Assembly: GCF_900021165.1 (NCBI RefSeq)
Contig: NZ_FCOQ01000005.1
Coordinates: 1 to 56,657, forward strand
DNA: 56,657 nt
Reading direction: 5' to 3'
DNA from: Paenibacillus phocaeensis
GTDB lineage: Bacteria; Bacillota; Bacilli; Paenibacillales; Paenibacillaceae
The notes beneath the pieces were generated by a model, which saw nothing but the letters and a program-made list of their open reading frames with translations, had not been told where the DNA came from and did not search any database. This document shows, piece after piece, positions 25,261 through 33,541 of the stretch (the stretch's first letter is position 1; every line of letters starts with the position of its first letter). A program made the position numbers and the translations under genes.

Positions 25261-25447
25261 ACAATTGAATTCGATATTTCGAATACAATTCGTCACAAAC
25301 GACATAAATGGCGAATTCTATTCGATATTTCAGATAGATTCTCGGCTACCGTCACCCAAAGGCCCAATTAAGCATGAAATTTCATATATATTCTGCCAGA
25401 ATACGTGGGAAACAACGAATTCTATATGATTTTTCGTATATATATCG
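25261..25447. repeat. Four-unit array of 32-bp quasi-palindromes at 51-52 bp steps
   Basis: Units are centred on GAAATTTC-like octamers at 25273, 25324, 25376 and 25428 (steps 51, 52, 52). Each spans about 32 bases whose left half approximates CGAATTCTATTYGAAA and whose right half is roughly its reverse complement. Three spacers of 19-20 bases have unrelated sequences. Unit 1 contains the perfect inverted repeat ATTCGA-TATT-TCGAAT and unit 3 the palindrome ATGAAATTTCAT. The array fills the gap between a GH65 gene and pgmB, inside what should be one transcript. Confidence 0.85.
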
Positions 25448-25477
25448 CCGGCACCCGCCACCAGCCCTTAGTTTAGC

Positions 25478-27916
25478 TTAACTTGGCCGAGCAGACTGTC
25501 CAAGCCTCCCGGCAGAATCATAGGGGACGCGAAACTCCTGGCCCGGCGCCACCAACAGCTCCCGATCCTCCACGACAAGCCGCATCGGTTCCGGGTTCCC
25601 GGCCTGAGCGATAACCGTGACCTCTTCCCGACTGACACGTACCCGGTAAGATCCCCCTCGAAGGTGGACCGGGAACTCGATTGCCTGCCAGACGGAGGGG
25701 AATGCCGGCCGAAGCTCCGCCTTGTCTCCATCATATCGCAAGCCCGCGAATCCCAAAATAGCTGCCATCCATGCCCCGCCATTCGCTGCAGGATGCGTGC
25801 CGCCGATATAGAGATCTCCAACATATTGCTTCGATTCCCCGGTTAAGTCAATTCTTGCCGTTCGCATAAAGTAAGGATATCCCCAATCCGGCGAGCCCGT
25901 ATCCGCTGCCACCAGGGCATAAATACAAGCGCTGAGGCTTGATCCATGCTCCGTGCGCGGTTCGTAATAAGCCCAGTTTGCCTGTTTGACGGCCAGTGCA
26001 TAATCGCTCTTGAACAGGTGCAGCATCAGCACCACATCGGCCTGCTTCAGGATTTGCGTCGTCGTCGCAAGACCGTTTCCCCCGCCGAGATATTCGTGAG
26101 GATGAAGCATCCGCGCCTTTAATTCCTGCAGCGTCACATCTTCCAATTTATCATATCGGTCGAATTGTTCGATTCGTCCCGTCTCGGCATCCGGCTGGGG
26201 AACATACAATCGGTCGTGCATATCGCGAATTTGCTCCAACTGCACGCTGCTGCCCTCAAGCAGCGTTTCGTATCGTTTGAGGTCGCGGCTTCGCAGGAGG
26301 TCCATCGCATTCAAAGCGATGCGGAGGCATTCCTTAACCATCCGGTTAGTAAACGCGTTGTTGTTCACTCGCTCATGGTATTCATCCGGCCCGGTGACGT
26401 CAAGGATTTCGAACCGCTGCTTTCGCGAATTGAAGTACCCATACGAGTAAAAGAATTTGGCACACTCCCACACAACCTCGGCCCCACCGTCCAGAAGCAG
26501 GCTCTCGTCTCCGGTAAACGTATAATACTGCCATATCCCGTAAGCCACATCCGCGCTGATATGCACCTGCTTATCCCGAAAGTAAGTACGCATCGGGCGA
26601 CCCGTAAACACATCGTTTACGTTAAAAAGCGTGCAAGCATCGTCCCCCGTCTCCTGGCTTTCCCAAGCATAGAAGGCCCCGTCATAACCGTATTCCGCCG
26701 CTTTGCGCTTCGCGCCTTCCAGCGTATGGACCCGGTACATCATCAGATTGCGCGCCACCTCCGGCTCCGTATGCAGGAAAAAAGGCAGCATAAACATTTC
26801 CGTGTCCCAGAAAACCGCGCCTTTGTACACCTGACCGGACAAGCCGCGAGCGGGGATGGACACGCGTTCCGAGCGGTCCGGCGCGATGATGTGCAGCTGG
26901 TACATGCTGTAGCGCAGCGCCAGCTGGGCTTCTTCGTCGCCTTCGACCGTGATGTCGGAGGCGTCCCACTTGCGCTCCCAGCGCTCGGCGTGCTCGCGCA
27001 GCAGCACATCGTATCCGAGCTGCCGCGCCTCTCGGGCGGCCTGTTCCGCCGCCGTCTGTACATCGCCTGCCAGTGCCCCGTCCTGACCGGTAACTACAGC
27101 GACGTATTTGACGAGCTCAACCGGTTCGCCAGCCCGGCAGCGCAATTGGATCCGGCGGCGGATCGAGAGGTCCCCGCGGAGAAGCTGCTCCTCTTCGCCG
27201 CCCTGCACCTCCACGGCTTCCGCGACCGTTACCGGTACGCCCAGCTCCTGCGTCTGTGCGGTTACCCGCAAGACCTCTCCAGCCTCGTCCGCGCCGCTCT
27301 CTATGCGCTCAAGATGCGGGCCGTTGATGTCCCAGACATCCCCGTCAATGCCGGTGACGATCGTCAGCGTGCCGTCCAGGCTGCTCTCTACGGTCAAGCG
27401 GCTCACGATCAGCTCAGAGCGCACCGCGCTGCAAAACCGCTCCGACATCATCGACACCTCCGCACCGTCCGCGGTGCGGAATACAGATCGGCGGCGGTGC
27501 ACCGCATGCCGCAGGTCCAACGCCTGCTCATGGGCCGCCAACTGCGGACTGGCGTCCCCTCCGCCATTCTCTCTGCCATTCCCTCTGCCATTCTCTCTGC
27601 CATTCCCTGCGCCGTTTCCTCCGCTGGCTTTGCCCTGGCCCCCGGCTTCAGTCTGGCTCCCGGCGTCTAGCACGCTTAACGGCACCCCGTCCCATTGGAC
27701 CGCCGTCGCCAGGCCATTCGGCGCGTTCACCGGCTCGCGCCACTTGTTCCCGACCTTGTCGTACAACCCGGCGATGATCGTAGCGGTCAGCTCATTCTTG
27801 CCGAACTCCTCCAACGTTCCCCGGTAGCCCAGCACCCCATTTCCAATCATGAACTTATTGCCGTGGTGTGCGATTCGCTCCCGGTCGAACCCGCTTTCCT
27901 TAATCATCCAGCTCAT
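25478..27916 (-). CDS. GH65 glycoside phosphorylase (second of a pair)
   Basis: An 812-residue member of glycoside hydrolase family 65, which phosphorolyses alpha-glucosides to beta-glucose-1-phosphate. The N-terminal beta-sandwich is followed by an (alpha/alpha)6 barrel with FWDTEMFMLPFF, general acid Glu512 (VTGPDEYHERVNNN) and the later EHGSSLS and KQAN phosphate-site region. Residues about 90-123 are a Gly/Asn/Arg/Glu repeat insert (NGREN units) absent from the upstream paralogue. The start overlaps the stop of the preceding GH65 gene by four bases. Linkage specificity (maltose, trehalose, kojibiose, nigerose and others are known in the family) cannot be assigned from sequence alone. Confidence 0.92.
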   Translation of the reverse strand: MSWMIKESGFDRERIAHHGNKFMIGNGVLGYRGTLEEFGKNELTATIIAGLYDKVGNKWREPVNAPNGLATAVQWDGVPLSVLDAGSQTEAGGQGKASGGNGAGNGRENGRGNGRENGGGDASPQLAAHEQALDLRHAVHRRRSVFRTADGAEVSMMSERFCSAVRSELIVSRLTVESSLDGTLTIVTGIDGDVWDINGPHLERIESGADEAGEVLRVTAQTQELGVPVTVAEAVEVQGGEEEQLLRGDLSIRRRIQLRCRAGEPVELVKYVAVVTGQDGALAGDVQTAAEQAAREARQLGYDVLLREHAERWERKWDASDITVEGDEEAQLALRYSMYQLHIIAPDRSERVSIPARGLSGQVYKGAVFWDTEMFMLPFFLHTEPEVARNLMMYRVHTLEGAKRKAAEYGYDGAFYAWESQETGDDACTLFNVNDVFTGRPMRTYFRDKQVHISADVAYGIWQYYTFTGDESLLLDGGAEVVWECAKFFYSYGYFNSRKQRFEILDVTGPDEYHERVNNNAFTNRMVKECLRIALNAMDLLRSRDLKRYETLLEGSSVQLEQIRDMHDRLYVPQPDAETGRIEQFDRYDKLEDVTLQELKARMLHPHEYLGGGNGLATTTQILKQADVVLMLHLFKSDYALAVKQANWAYYEPRTEHGSSLSACIYALVAADTGSPDWGYPYFMRTARIDLTGESKQYVGDLYIGGTHPAANGGAWMAAILGFAGLRYDGDKAELRPAFPSVWQAIEFPVHLRGGSYRVRVSREEVTVIAQAGNPEPMRLVVEDRELLVAPGQEFRVPYDSAGRLGQSARPS

Positions 27917-30231
27917 TGAATGACCGCCTTTCGCAGCGGCACACGAATCCCCGCTTCACCGACGGTGACCGGGCTCCCATACACGGAAACTTCCGCTTCG
28001 CCGCCCGATGTAGCGCGAATGCAGGCTTGGTCTTGATCCACTTCCACCAGGATCTTCACCCCTTGGTAGGTGACCCTGAACGAGTAGCTCTTCCAACGTT
28101 CAGGAATGCTCGGATTTAGCATGAGCTGGTCTCCGTCCGAACGCATCCCGCCGAATCCGTACACAATGTTCATCCAGGCCGCGGCGATCGAGGTCGTATG
28201 CAGGCCTTCCCGCGTGTTGCGGTTATAATTGTCGAGATCCAGCCGGGTCGCAAACTCGAAGAACTTATACGCCTCCTCCGCTCGCCCGATTTCCGCCGCC
28301 AAAATGGAATGAATCGACGGAGACAGCGAGGATTCGTGGATGCAGCGCGGCTCATAGTAATCATAGTTGGCGCGTTTCTCCTCCAGCGAATATTCGCTGC
28401 TGTACAGGAACATGAACATCAGTACATCCGGCTGCTTGATCATGTCGTACCGGTACAGTCGATCATAGGACCAGTGCGAATACAGCGGAAATTCCGTCAC
28501 CGGAATCGCGTGAATGTCCAGATGCGGCAGGTCAAAAAAGCCGTCATGCTCCTCGAAAACCCCTGTCCGTTCGTCCCGGGGTATTTTCATGTGACGGGCT
28601 TTATTACGCCAATCGTTCTGTTCTTCCTCGGTCAGGCCAAGCCGCGCGGCCAGCTCGCCGTATGCCGCCGGGGCTTCACCCCGCATCGCCTCCAGCACCT
28701 CCAGCGTATATTCGAACAGCTTTTTCGCCATTAGATTGATATAGCAGTTGTTGTTCACCATGAGTTGAAACTCATCGGGACCCATTACGCCGAAATAGCC
28801 GTATTTCCCCGACTGTTGCCCCCATTGCCCCCGGGTCGCGTAAAATCGGCTGATTTGAATCAGCATTTCCGCGCCTTTTTCATGCAAGAACGCCTTGTCG
28901 CCTGTGATGTTCACATAATGGCGAAGCCCGTATGCCACCGCCGTGCCTACATGCAGCTGCAGGTTCGAGTGCTGCCACAGGTCGCAGCTTTCCGTCCCGT
29001 CGATCGTGGCAATCGGATAAAACGCCCCTTCGCAATCCAGCTCTTTAGCCCGTTCTAGAGCTTCGGGAAGCGATTGGTAGCGGAACTCAAGCAAGCTTCG
29101 CGCCGCCTTCGGATTGTTGAAGATATAGAATGGCAGGCAATACGATTCCGTGTCCCAGAAGGCCAGTCCCCGGTACGCCTCGCCGGTCAACCCTTTCGCT
29201 CCGATATTGAATCCGGGATTATCCCCGTGGTAAGTCTGATATAGCTGAAAAATGCAAAAGCGAATCCCCTGCTGATTCTCCGGATCCCCATCGATTGCGA
29301 TATCCGATTCCGCCCATACCTCGGCCCAGTACGCCCGCTGCTCGGCCGCCGCCGCATCGTACCCTGCGTGTGTATAGCGCGCCGACAGCTCGATCCCCCG
29401 CGTCCAAAGGTCGTTGTCCCCGATCGAGCGGTCTTTCTCCGCTACGTTAACGACGAGCTTATCCAGTTTGCTGCGCTGCCCCTGTTTCAGCTCCAAGGTC
29501 AGGTCTCGGCCGATGTAGCTTCCCTCCTGCACCAGCTGATTGTTCACGGCGTCCGGTGCAATAACGCGGAATCCGGAAAACAGCCGGTTCCCCGTGTTCA
29601 CCGTTCCTCCCAACATCCCCGCGATCCTGGAACCATCAGCTGTTGCTTCTTCCCCTTGCTTCAGTGGGTTCCAATAACAGCGCTGCTGATCCTCATGGAT
29701 CACCGCTAGGTTCAGTCCGGTCCGCACCTGAATCGAACCGGAGAAATTCAGCGGCATGAACGTGATCCGCTGCGCCCCGAGATGCGACACCTTCATGCTG
29801 ACGAAGCGCTCGAACGTGAGCTGGACGTCTTTTCCGCTGGCGGTATGCCACACGAACTCCCGGGTGTAGACCCCCGTGCGCAAATCCAGTTCCCGCCGAA
29901 AGCCGCTAAACCGGCTCGCCGCCAAATCCAGCATCTCCCCGTCCAACATGATCCGCGTATGCAGCCAGTCTACTGCGTTCACCATGAATCGTAAACGTTT
30001 GATGATTCCTTTATAGTGAGCCGTAACCGGACTCTCCTCGAACAACCCGTTGAAATAGCTGCCCAGCAGCGTGTCCCCGCCATACCCTTCCTCCGGATAA
30101 CCTCTGACCCCCATATATTCATTCCCCAACGAAAAAATCGACTCGCTGACCCGATTGCGTCCCGGATCAAAGCCTTCCTCCACGACCTTCCAGGGGTCGA
30201 CCTGCAAATATTTGTCTGCGATTTTCGGCAT
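27913..30231 (-). CDS. GH65 glycoside phosphorylase (first of a pair)
   Basis: A 772-residue GH65 enzyme. The start MPKIADKYLQVDPW is chosen because AAGGAG lies 9 bases upstream and its N-terminus matches the family; longer in-frame extensions lack a site. FWDTESYCLPFY lines the sugar pocket, general acid Glu487 lies in VMGPDEFQLMVNNNCYIN, and the HESSLSPSIHS segment is the phosphate-binding region. It shares only modest similarity with the downstream paralogue, so the two probably act on different linkages or chain lengths. With pgmB they form a complete phosphorolytic route. No dedicated transporter is adjacent; the sugar ABC operon 8 kb away on the same strand is a possible partner. Confidence 0.93.
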   Translation of the reverse strand: MPKIADKYLQVDPWKVVEEGFDPGRNRVSESIFSLGNEYMGVRGYPEEGYGGDTLLGSYFNGLFEESPVTAHYKGIIKRLRFMVNAVDWLHTRIMLDGEMLDLAASRFSGFRRELDLRTGVYTREFVWHTASGKDVQLTFERFVSMKVSHLGAQRITFMPLNFSGSIQVRTGLNLAVIHEDQQRCYWNPLKQGEEATADGSRIAGMLGGTVNTGNRLFSGFRVIAPDAVNNQLVQEGSYIGRDLTLELKQGQRSKLDKLVVNVAEKDRSIGDNDLWTRGIELSARYTHAGYDAAAAEQRAYWAEVWAESDIAIDGDPENQQGIRFCIFQLYQTYHGDNPGFNIGAKGLTGEAYRGLAFWDTESYCLPFYIFNNPKAARSLLEFRYQSLPEALERAKELDCEGAFYPIATIDGTESCDLWQHSNLQLHVGTAVAYGLRHYVNITGDKAFLHEKGAEMLIQISRFYATRGQWGQQSGKYGYFGVMGPDEFQLMVNNNCYINLMAKKLFEYTLEVLEAMRGEAPAAYGELAARLGLTEEEQNDWRNKARHMKIPRDERTGVFEEHDGFFDLPHLDIHAIPVTEFPLYSHWSYDRLYRYDMIKQPDVLMFMFLYSSEYSLEEKRANYDYYEPRCIHESSLSPSIHSILAAEIGRAEEAYKFFEFATRLDLDNYNRNTREGLHTTSIAAAWMNIVYGFGGMRSDGDQLMLNPSIPERWKSYSFRVTYQGVKILVEVDQDQACIRATSGGEAEVSVYGSPVTVGEAGIRVPLRKAVIQ

Positions 30232-30636
30232 GCTCCGCCCTCTCCTTCTATGTGTTTGACACGCTTGCGATCTGTCTTCGTAGCCAACAAGACCGCTCCC
30301 CATCCAGATTAACGGAACGTTCGCCGCCGCCAAATGTCCAGGAGTAAGAAGCTTATGTGCGTTTATACGGAGTTGAAGTCCCTCGCTGCTTTTCGCCCCC
30401 GTTCCCTTCTCGCCCGCCTCTTTGCAAGATTATCCCTTTCATTCAGGGCGGTCGTCAGGCGAATCCGGAGAAAGGGGAATTCGTTAATCAAGATGTGAAA
30501 TGGAGTTTGGGAGTTTGGAGCAGGAAAAGCACGACAATAAGGTTGGTATTTTTTTCTTGATTGGGGATCATATGTTTGGTATAATTAAAAAAAGAGAACA
30601 CATGTACGTATTCTGAGACGATAAGGGGTGGACGAG
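30232..30636. other. Gap between GH65 operon and transposase-like gene
   Basis: A 405-base gene-free region between two divergent genes. It contains an isolated TAACGGAACGTT (30310-30321) resembling the 15.7 kb array units, and at its right end a strong plus-strand promoter. No convincing promoter, cre site or operator for the GH65 operon was recognised. Confidence 0.5.
30557..30585 (+). promoter_or_regulatory. Promoter of the transposase-like gene
   Basis: -35 TTGATT (30557-30562), a 17-base spacer and a perfect -10 TATAAT (30580-30585), about 50 bases before the start codon. Such a good promoter is unusual for an IS transposase gene. Confidence 0.78.
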
Positions 30637-31539
30637 ATGGAGAATGGAACGGAAATGGATCTGCAAACCTTCAGTAGCCGTTTTACGAACGAGCAGGATT
30701 GCGTAGAGGCGTTGATTGCGATGAAATGGCCAACCGGCTTTGTATGCCCGCGCTGTGCGCATCCCCAATGCAGCCGGCTGACTTCCCGACGTATCCCCTT
30801 GTTCGAATGCGGAAGTTGTAGACATCAGACATCCCCATTGGTCGGTACGATTTTTGAAGGAACTCATCTGCCTTTGTTAAAGTGGTTTCAGGCTCTGGAG
30901 TTATTTTTGCTCCCAGATGGTATCTCGGCGATGCGGCTGTGCCAGGTGATTCGGGTCACCTACAAGACAGCCTGGTTGATGCTGCACAAAATTCGTCATG
31001 CCATTGGGGAATTCGATGCCAGGGAGTTGCTGAGCGGGAATGTGAAGGTAAACAGTGATCAGTATAGACGAGATCCGTTACGGAGCCAGCTTCCTCAGTC
31101 CGGTGTGACGGCGGTCGTAGCCGGATGTACAGTAGCGGATTCGGGAGAACCGGAGCAGGTCAAAATCCGTCTTTTACCCCATAAGAGAGGGTACGGCCAA
31201 AGAGCAGACCGCCGCGAGCTCACCGCATTTGTCACCAATGATGTGCTTGTTGGTTCGTCGGAGGTACAGCTGTTCCCCCTGGCTTTTCGGCTTTATACGC
31301 CCTTGTGGAAAGTGGTCCGAGAGGCATGGAAATCGCTAAAATGTACTTACGTGGCTTTAGGAATGAAGTATCTGCAGGCGTACCTGAACGAGTTCACCGT
31401 TCGACGCCAACTTCGCTTGCCCAGAGCGATCAATACGATGCGTCAGAAACTGCTGCAGATCTGTATGGCTAGTCAGAGCATTTCTTATCGCCAGCTCATT
31501 GCGAACCAAGCGAATCCCCCTCTCGCTCCTGCAGCCTGA
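30637..31539 (+). CDS. IS1595-type transposase relative lacking clear catalytic residues
   Basis: A 300-residue protein with an N-terminal zinc ribbon (CPRC and CGSC pairs, about residues 34-63) and the helical region typical of IS1595 transposases (LKWFQALELFL, TYKTAWLMLHKIR). Where active members have a V-E-V-D-E motif this protein reads VKVNSDQY, so the first catalytic Asp appears to be Asn; the later Asp/Glu positions are not evident, although the KYLQAYLNEF C-terminal motif is kept. No terminal inverted repeats were found around it. ATG is chosen with AAGGGG 8 bases upstream. It may be a domesticated DNA-binding derivative or a decaying IS remnant; the intact frame and strong promoter favour the former. 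Confidence 0.75.
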   Translation: MENGTEMDLQTFSSRFTNEQDCVEALIAMKWPTGFVCPRCAHPQCSRLTSRRIPLFECGSCRHQTSPLVGTIFEGTHLPLLKWFQALELFLLPDGISAMRLCQVIRVTYKTAWLMLHKIRHAIGEFDARELLSGNVKVNSDQYRRDPLRSQLPQSGVTAVVAGCTVADSGEPEQVKIRLLPHKRGYGQRADRRELTAFVTNDVLVGSSEVQLFPLAFRLYTPLWKVVREAWKSLKCTYVALGMKYLQAYLNEFTVRRQLRLPRAINTMRQKLLQICMASQSISYRQLIANQANPPLAPAA

Positions 31540-31561
31540 TTATGCTGCTAACAGGGAAAGG

Positions 31562-31577
31562 AAAGATCCTGATCTTT
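31562..31577 (+). terminator. Possible weak terminator hairpin
   Basis: AAAGATC-CT-GATCTTT, a perfect 7-bp stem with a very short loop, 22 bases after the transposase-like stop. The T tail is only three bases, so termination is uncertain. Confidence 0.3.
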
Positions 31578-31592
31578 ACGCAGAAACCATAG

Positions 31593-31631
31593 CCTACATC
31601 ACTTACATCACCACTTACATCACTTACATCA
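31593..31631. repeat. Short tandem repeat of ACTTACATC
   Basis: Four near-perfect copies of the 9-mer ACTTACATC, the second pair separated from the first by three bases. It lies in the 290-base non-coding gap between the transposase-like gene and the converging SGNH esterase gene. Probably a microsatellite. Confidence 0.75.
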
Positions 31632-31831
31632 TGGCTCCCTTACCCGTTTCCCCTATTTACCTTTAATTTGAGTCTCTCTGTCACTTGTTGATCGGCCGGC
31701 CAACTCCTGGGTTACCGTTTTCGCTGCGACCTGATCAAACGGGATAATCTTGCAAAGGCCCCTGAAACAGCAACAGCCCCCCCTCCCCAATTACAAAAAC
31801 CGAAACGCCCCCGCGCTCCGGCTACCCCAAA

Positions 31832-33097
31832 TTACAATACGTTGATAAATACCGTCTTCATTTTACCGCTGTATTGAACATCAAGGCCCAGTCCTTGTAC
31901 GAGCAGGGCCAATGGTACATAGGTTTTGTTCTCCTTTCCGACCTTCTGCAGAAAAGCCGGTGTAGCGGTGGCAGCTGGCGTGCCGTCCACCTGAATCTGC
32001 TTCGAACCCACCGGAATCACCACCGTCCGGCTGCCATAAGTAACGGTGGCGGTGGCCTTGCGGGAATCCCATTTGCTTTGCGCCCCAACCGCATCGGTTA
32101 TGTCTTTGATTGCCACGAACGTTTGCCCGTTCTTCAAGATCGGCGGGTACGGCGTGTTCAGCTCTTGGCCTTTAACGACAACGGATATCGGCGCTCCGCC
32201 GGTCTTTGCCGTAGTTGTCCGGTAGCTGCCCCAAACCGATTCGGTAAAAATTTTCGCGATTTCTTCATACCCGGCTTGATTCGGATGGATATCGGTGTCG
32301 GAAAAAATATGCGTCAGCGAAATTTCCCGTCCCGTGAAAGCTGCTGCCACATGAGCCGCCTTCACCGGCTTCGCTTGGGTCGCATGATTGGCAACAACCC
32401 CATCCACGATCGCGGTGAACTTACCGGCAATCTGCTGCAGCTCCTCATAAATGGAGGCGCCCGCCAGCTTCGGCACAGGCTGATATTGGTCGGCAATTAC
32501 GATTTGCGCCGATGGATTAAGCTCTGTCAGGATACGGACGACCTCGCGGAGATTGTCTCCATAAGCCTTCAGTACCTCATCGCTTTGAGCGCGGAGCTGC
32601 TCCAGCGAGATGTTCTTCACATCCGGCAGCAGTTTTAACAAGTCGTTCCCGCCAATCGTGATTGTGATCAGATCGGCCTTCTGCAAGTCGGCTTGTGCCT
32701 GAGCAATGCCGGAGCCGAAGGATGCAATCCTCGGATCCGGCACATTGGCTTGAATGTCCGCAACGCCAACCGGTGAACCCGCCAGAATTGCCGTCACGTA
32801 GTTTTTCAAACCTTCGCTGGTCAAACCGAGGATGCCGTAATTAACTGCGGAGGCAGGCCCGTGGAACAGCCCTTGTTCCTTCAGGCGATCAACGAAGCCG
32901 TACGGAACGCTCGTATCCGTCATGCCCGGCTCATACCCGGCGGTGATCGAATCGCCCAGCGCCACAATAAGGTAGCCGTCAGCTTGGGCAGACTCGGCGG
33001 CTTGGATTGGTTTTGCGGCGAGGCCGCTGAACCACAATAGAATGAGTGCGAGCGCCCCCGCCAAGATGGAAGCTTTGTTCAAGCGAGAATCCTTCAA
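31832..33097 (-). CDS. Secreted SGNH/GDSL esterase with C-terminal stalk domain
   Basis: A 421-residue exported hydrolase. After a signal peptide (about 8-34) the SGNH domain shows block I GDSITAGYE with the Ser nucleophile, the Gly of YGILGLTSEG, block III IGGND and block V DTDIHPNQAGY with the catalytic Asp and His. The last 115 or so residues (GQTFVAIKDITDAVGA onward) match the copper-amine-oxidase-like stalk domain seen in other Paenibacillus surface proteins. The start is TTG at 33097, nine bases after GAGGAG; the first in-frame TTG at 33106 abuts that site directly and is less likely. It probably deacylates a lipid or polysaccharide ester. Confidence 0.88.
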   Translation of the reverse strand: MKDSRLNKASILAGALALILLWFSGLAAKPIQAAESAQADGYLIVALGDSITAGYEPGMTDTSVPYGFVDRLKEQGLFHGPASAVNYGILGLTSEGLKNYVTAILAGSPVGVADIQANVPDPRIASFGSGIAQAQADLQKADLITITIGGNDLLKLLPDVKNISLEQLRAQSDEVLKAYGDNLREVVRILTELNPSAQIVIADQYQPVPKLAGASIYEELQQIAGKFTAIVDGVVANHATQAKPVKAAHVAAAFTGREISLTHIFSDTDIHPNQAGYEEIAKIFTESVWGSYRTTTAKTGGAPISVVVKGQELNTPYPPILKNGQTFVAIKDITDAVGAQSKWDSRKATATVTYGSRTVVIPVGSKQIQVDGTPAATATPAFLQKVGKENKTYVPLALLVQGLGLDVQYSGKMKTVFINVL

Positions 33098-33128
33098 GCT
33101 TTTCAACTCCTCTTATAAAATTGCGAAA

Positions 33129-33159
33129 GACCTGAGGTTAGGGATAGCGTCCTCAGGTC
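33129..33159 (-). terminator. Terminator of the small coiled-coil gene
   Basis: GACCTGAGG (33129-33137) and CCTCAGGTC (33151-33159) form a perfect 9-bp stem. On the minus strand it is followed by TTTCGCAATTTT, a modest T tail, 37 bases after the stop codon. Confidence 0.5.
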
Positions 33160-33195
33160 CCGTTAATGCTGTTTGGGCGCGGGCGTTTCTCGCCG

Positions 33196-33444
33196 TTATT
33201 CCGGCTTCTCCTGCGCGCGCTTGGTTTTGTTCAAATATTGATCATAACGGCCATCGATTTCCTTAGCCATCTTCCGGTAATTCAGCGTCTCCTCTACGAT
33301 CGGGTCTAACGTTGTCTGGATGCGAATTTCGTATTTCGGTGACAATCTTCTGCGCTCCTCCTCGCGGCGTTCTTCCTCACTGCCGTATTCCCCTTCGGTC
33401 AGCATCTCGCTGAGCTCGCGTTCCAATTCCTTGTTATCGCTCAC
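33196..33444 (-). CDS. Small charged hypothetical protein
   Basis: An 82-residue protein that I do not recognise. It is rich in Glu, Arg and Lys, with an acidic helix-forming N-terminal half (ELERELSEMLTEGEYGSEEERREEERRR) split by SPKYEIRIQTTLDPIVEETLNYRKMAKEI. No membrane segment or cysteine is present. The start is GTG at 33444, eight bases after AAGGAG; a GTG nine bases upstream overlaps that site. It lies between the esterase and the inositol-phosphatase-type gene on the same strand. Coding is supported by the ribosome-binding site and by the amphipathic composition only. Confidence 0.65.
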   Translation of the reverse strand: MSDNKELERELSEMLTEGEYGSEEERREEERRRLSPKYEIRIQTTLDPIVEETLNYRKMAKEIDGRYDQYLNKTKRAQEKPE

Positions 33445-33541
33445 TCTTGACACTCCTTCCGGTATTCTGGATTAAGCGTACGTCCGATTGCGCTCATTCC
33501 TTCCATAACCTCCGCGCCGGCGTCCTGTCATTAAGCTGCCC

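Noticed and set aside
25261..25447. CRISPR array
   Set aside because: Units are degenerate palindromes rather than near-identical repeats, only four are present, and no cas gene is in the window.
30310..30321. An operator for the GH65 operon at TAACGGAACGTT
   Set aside because: It matches the dispersed repeat family of the 15.7 kb array better than any known regulator site, and no dyad is complete.
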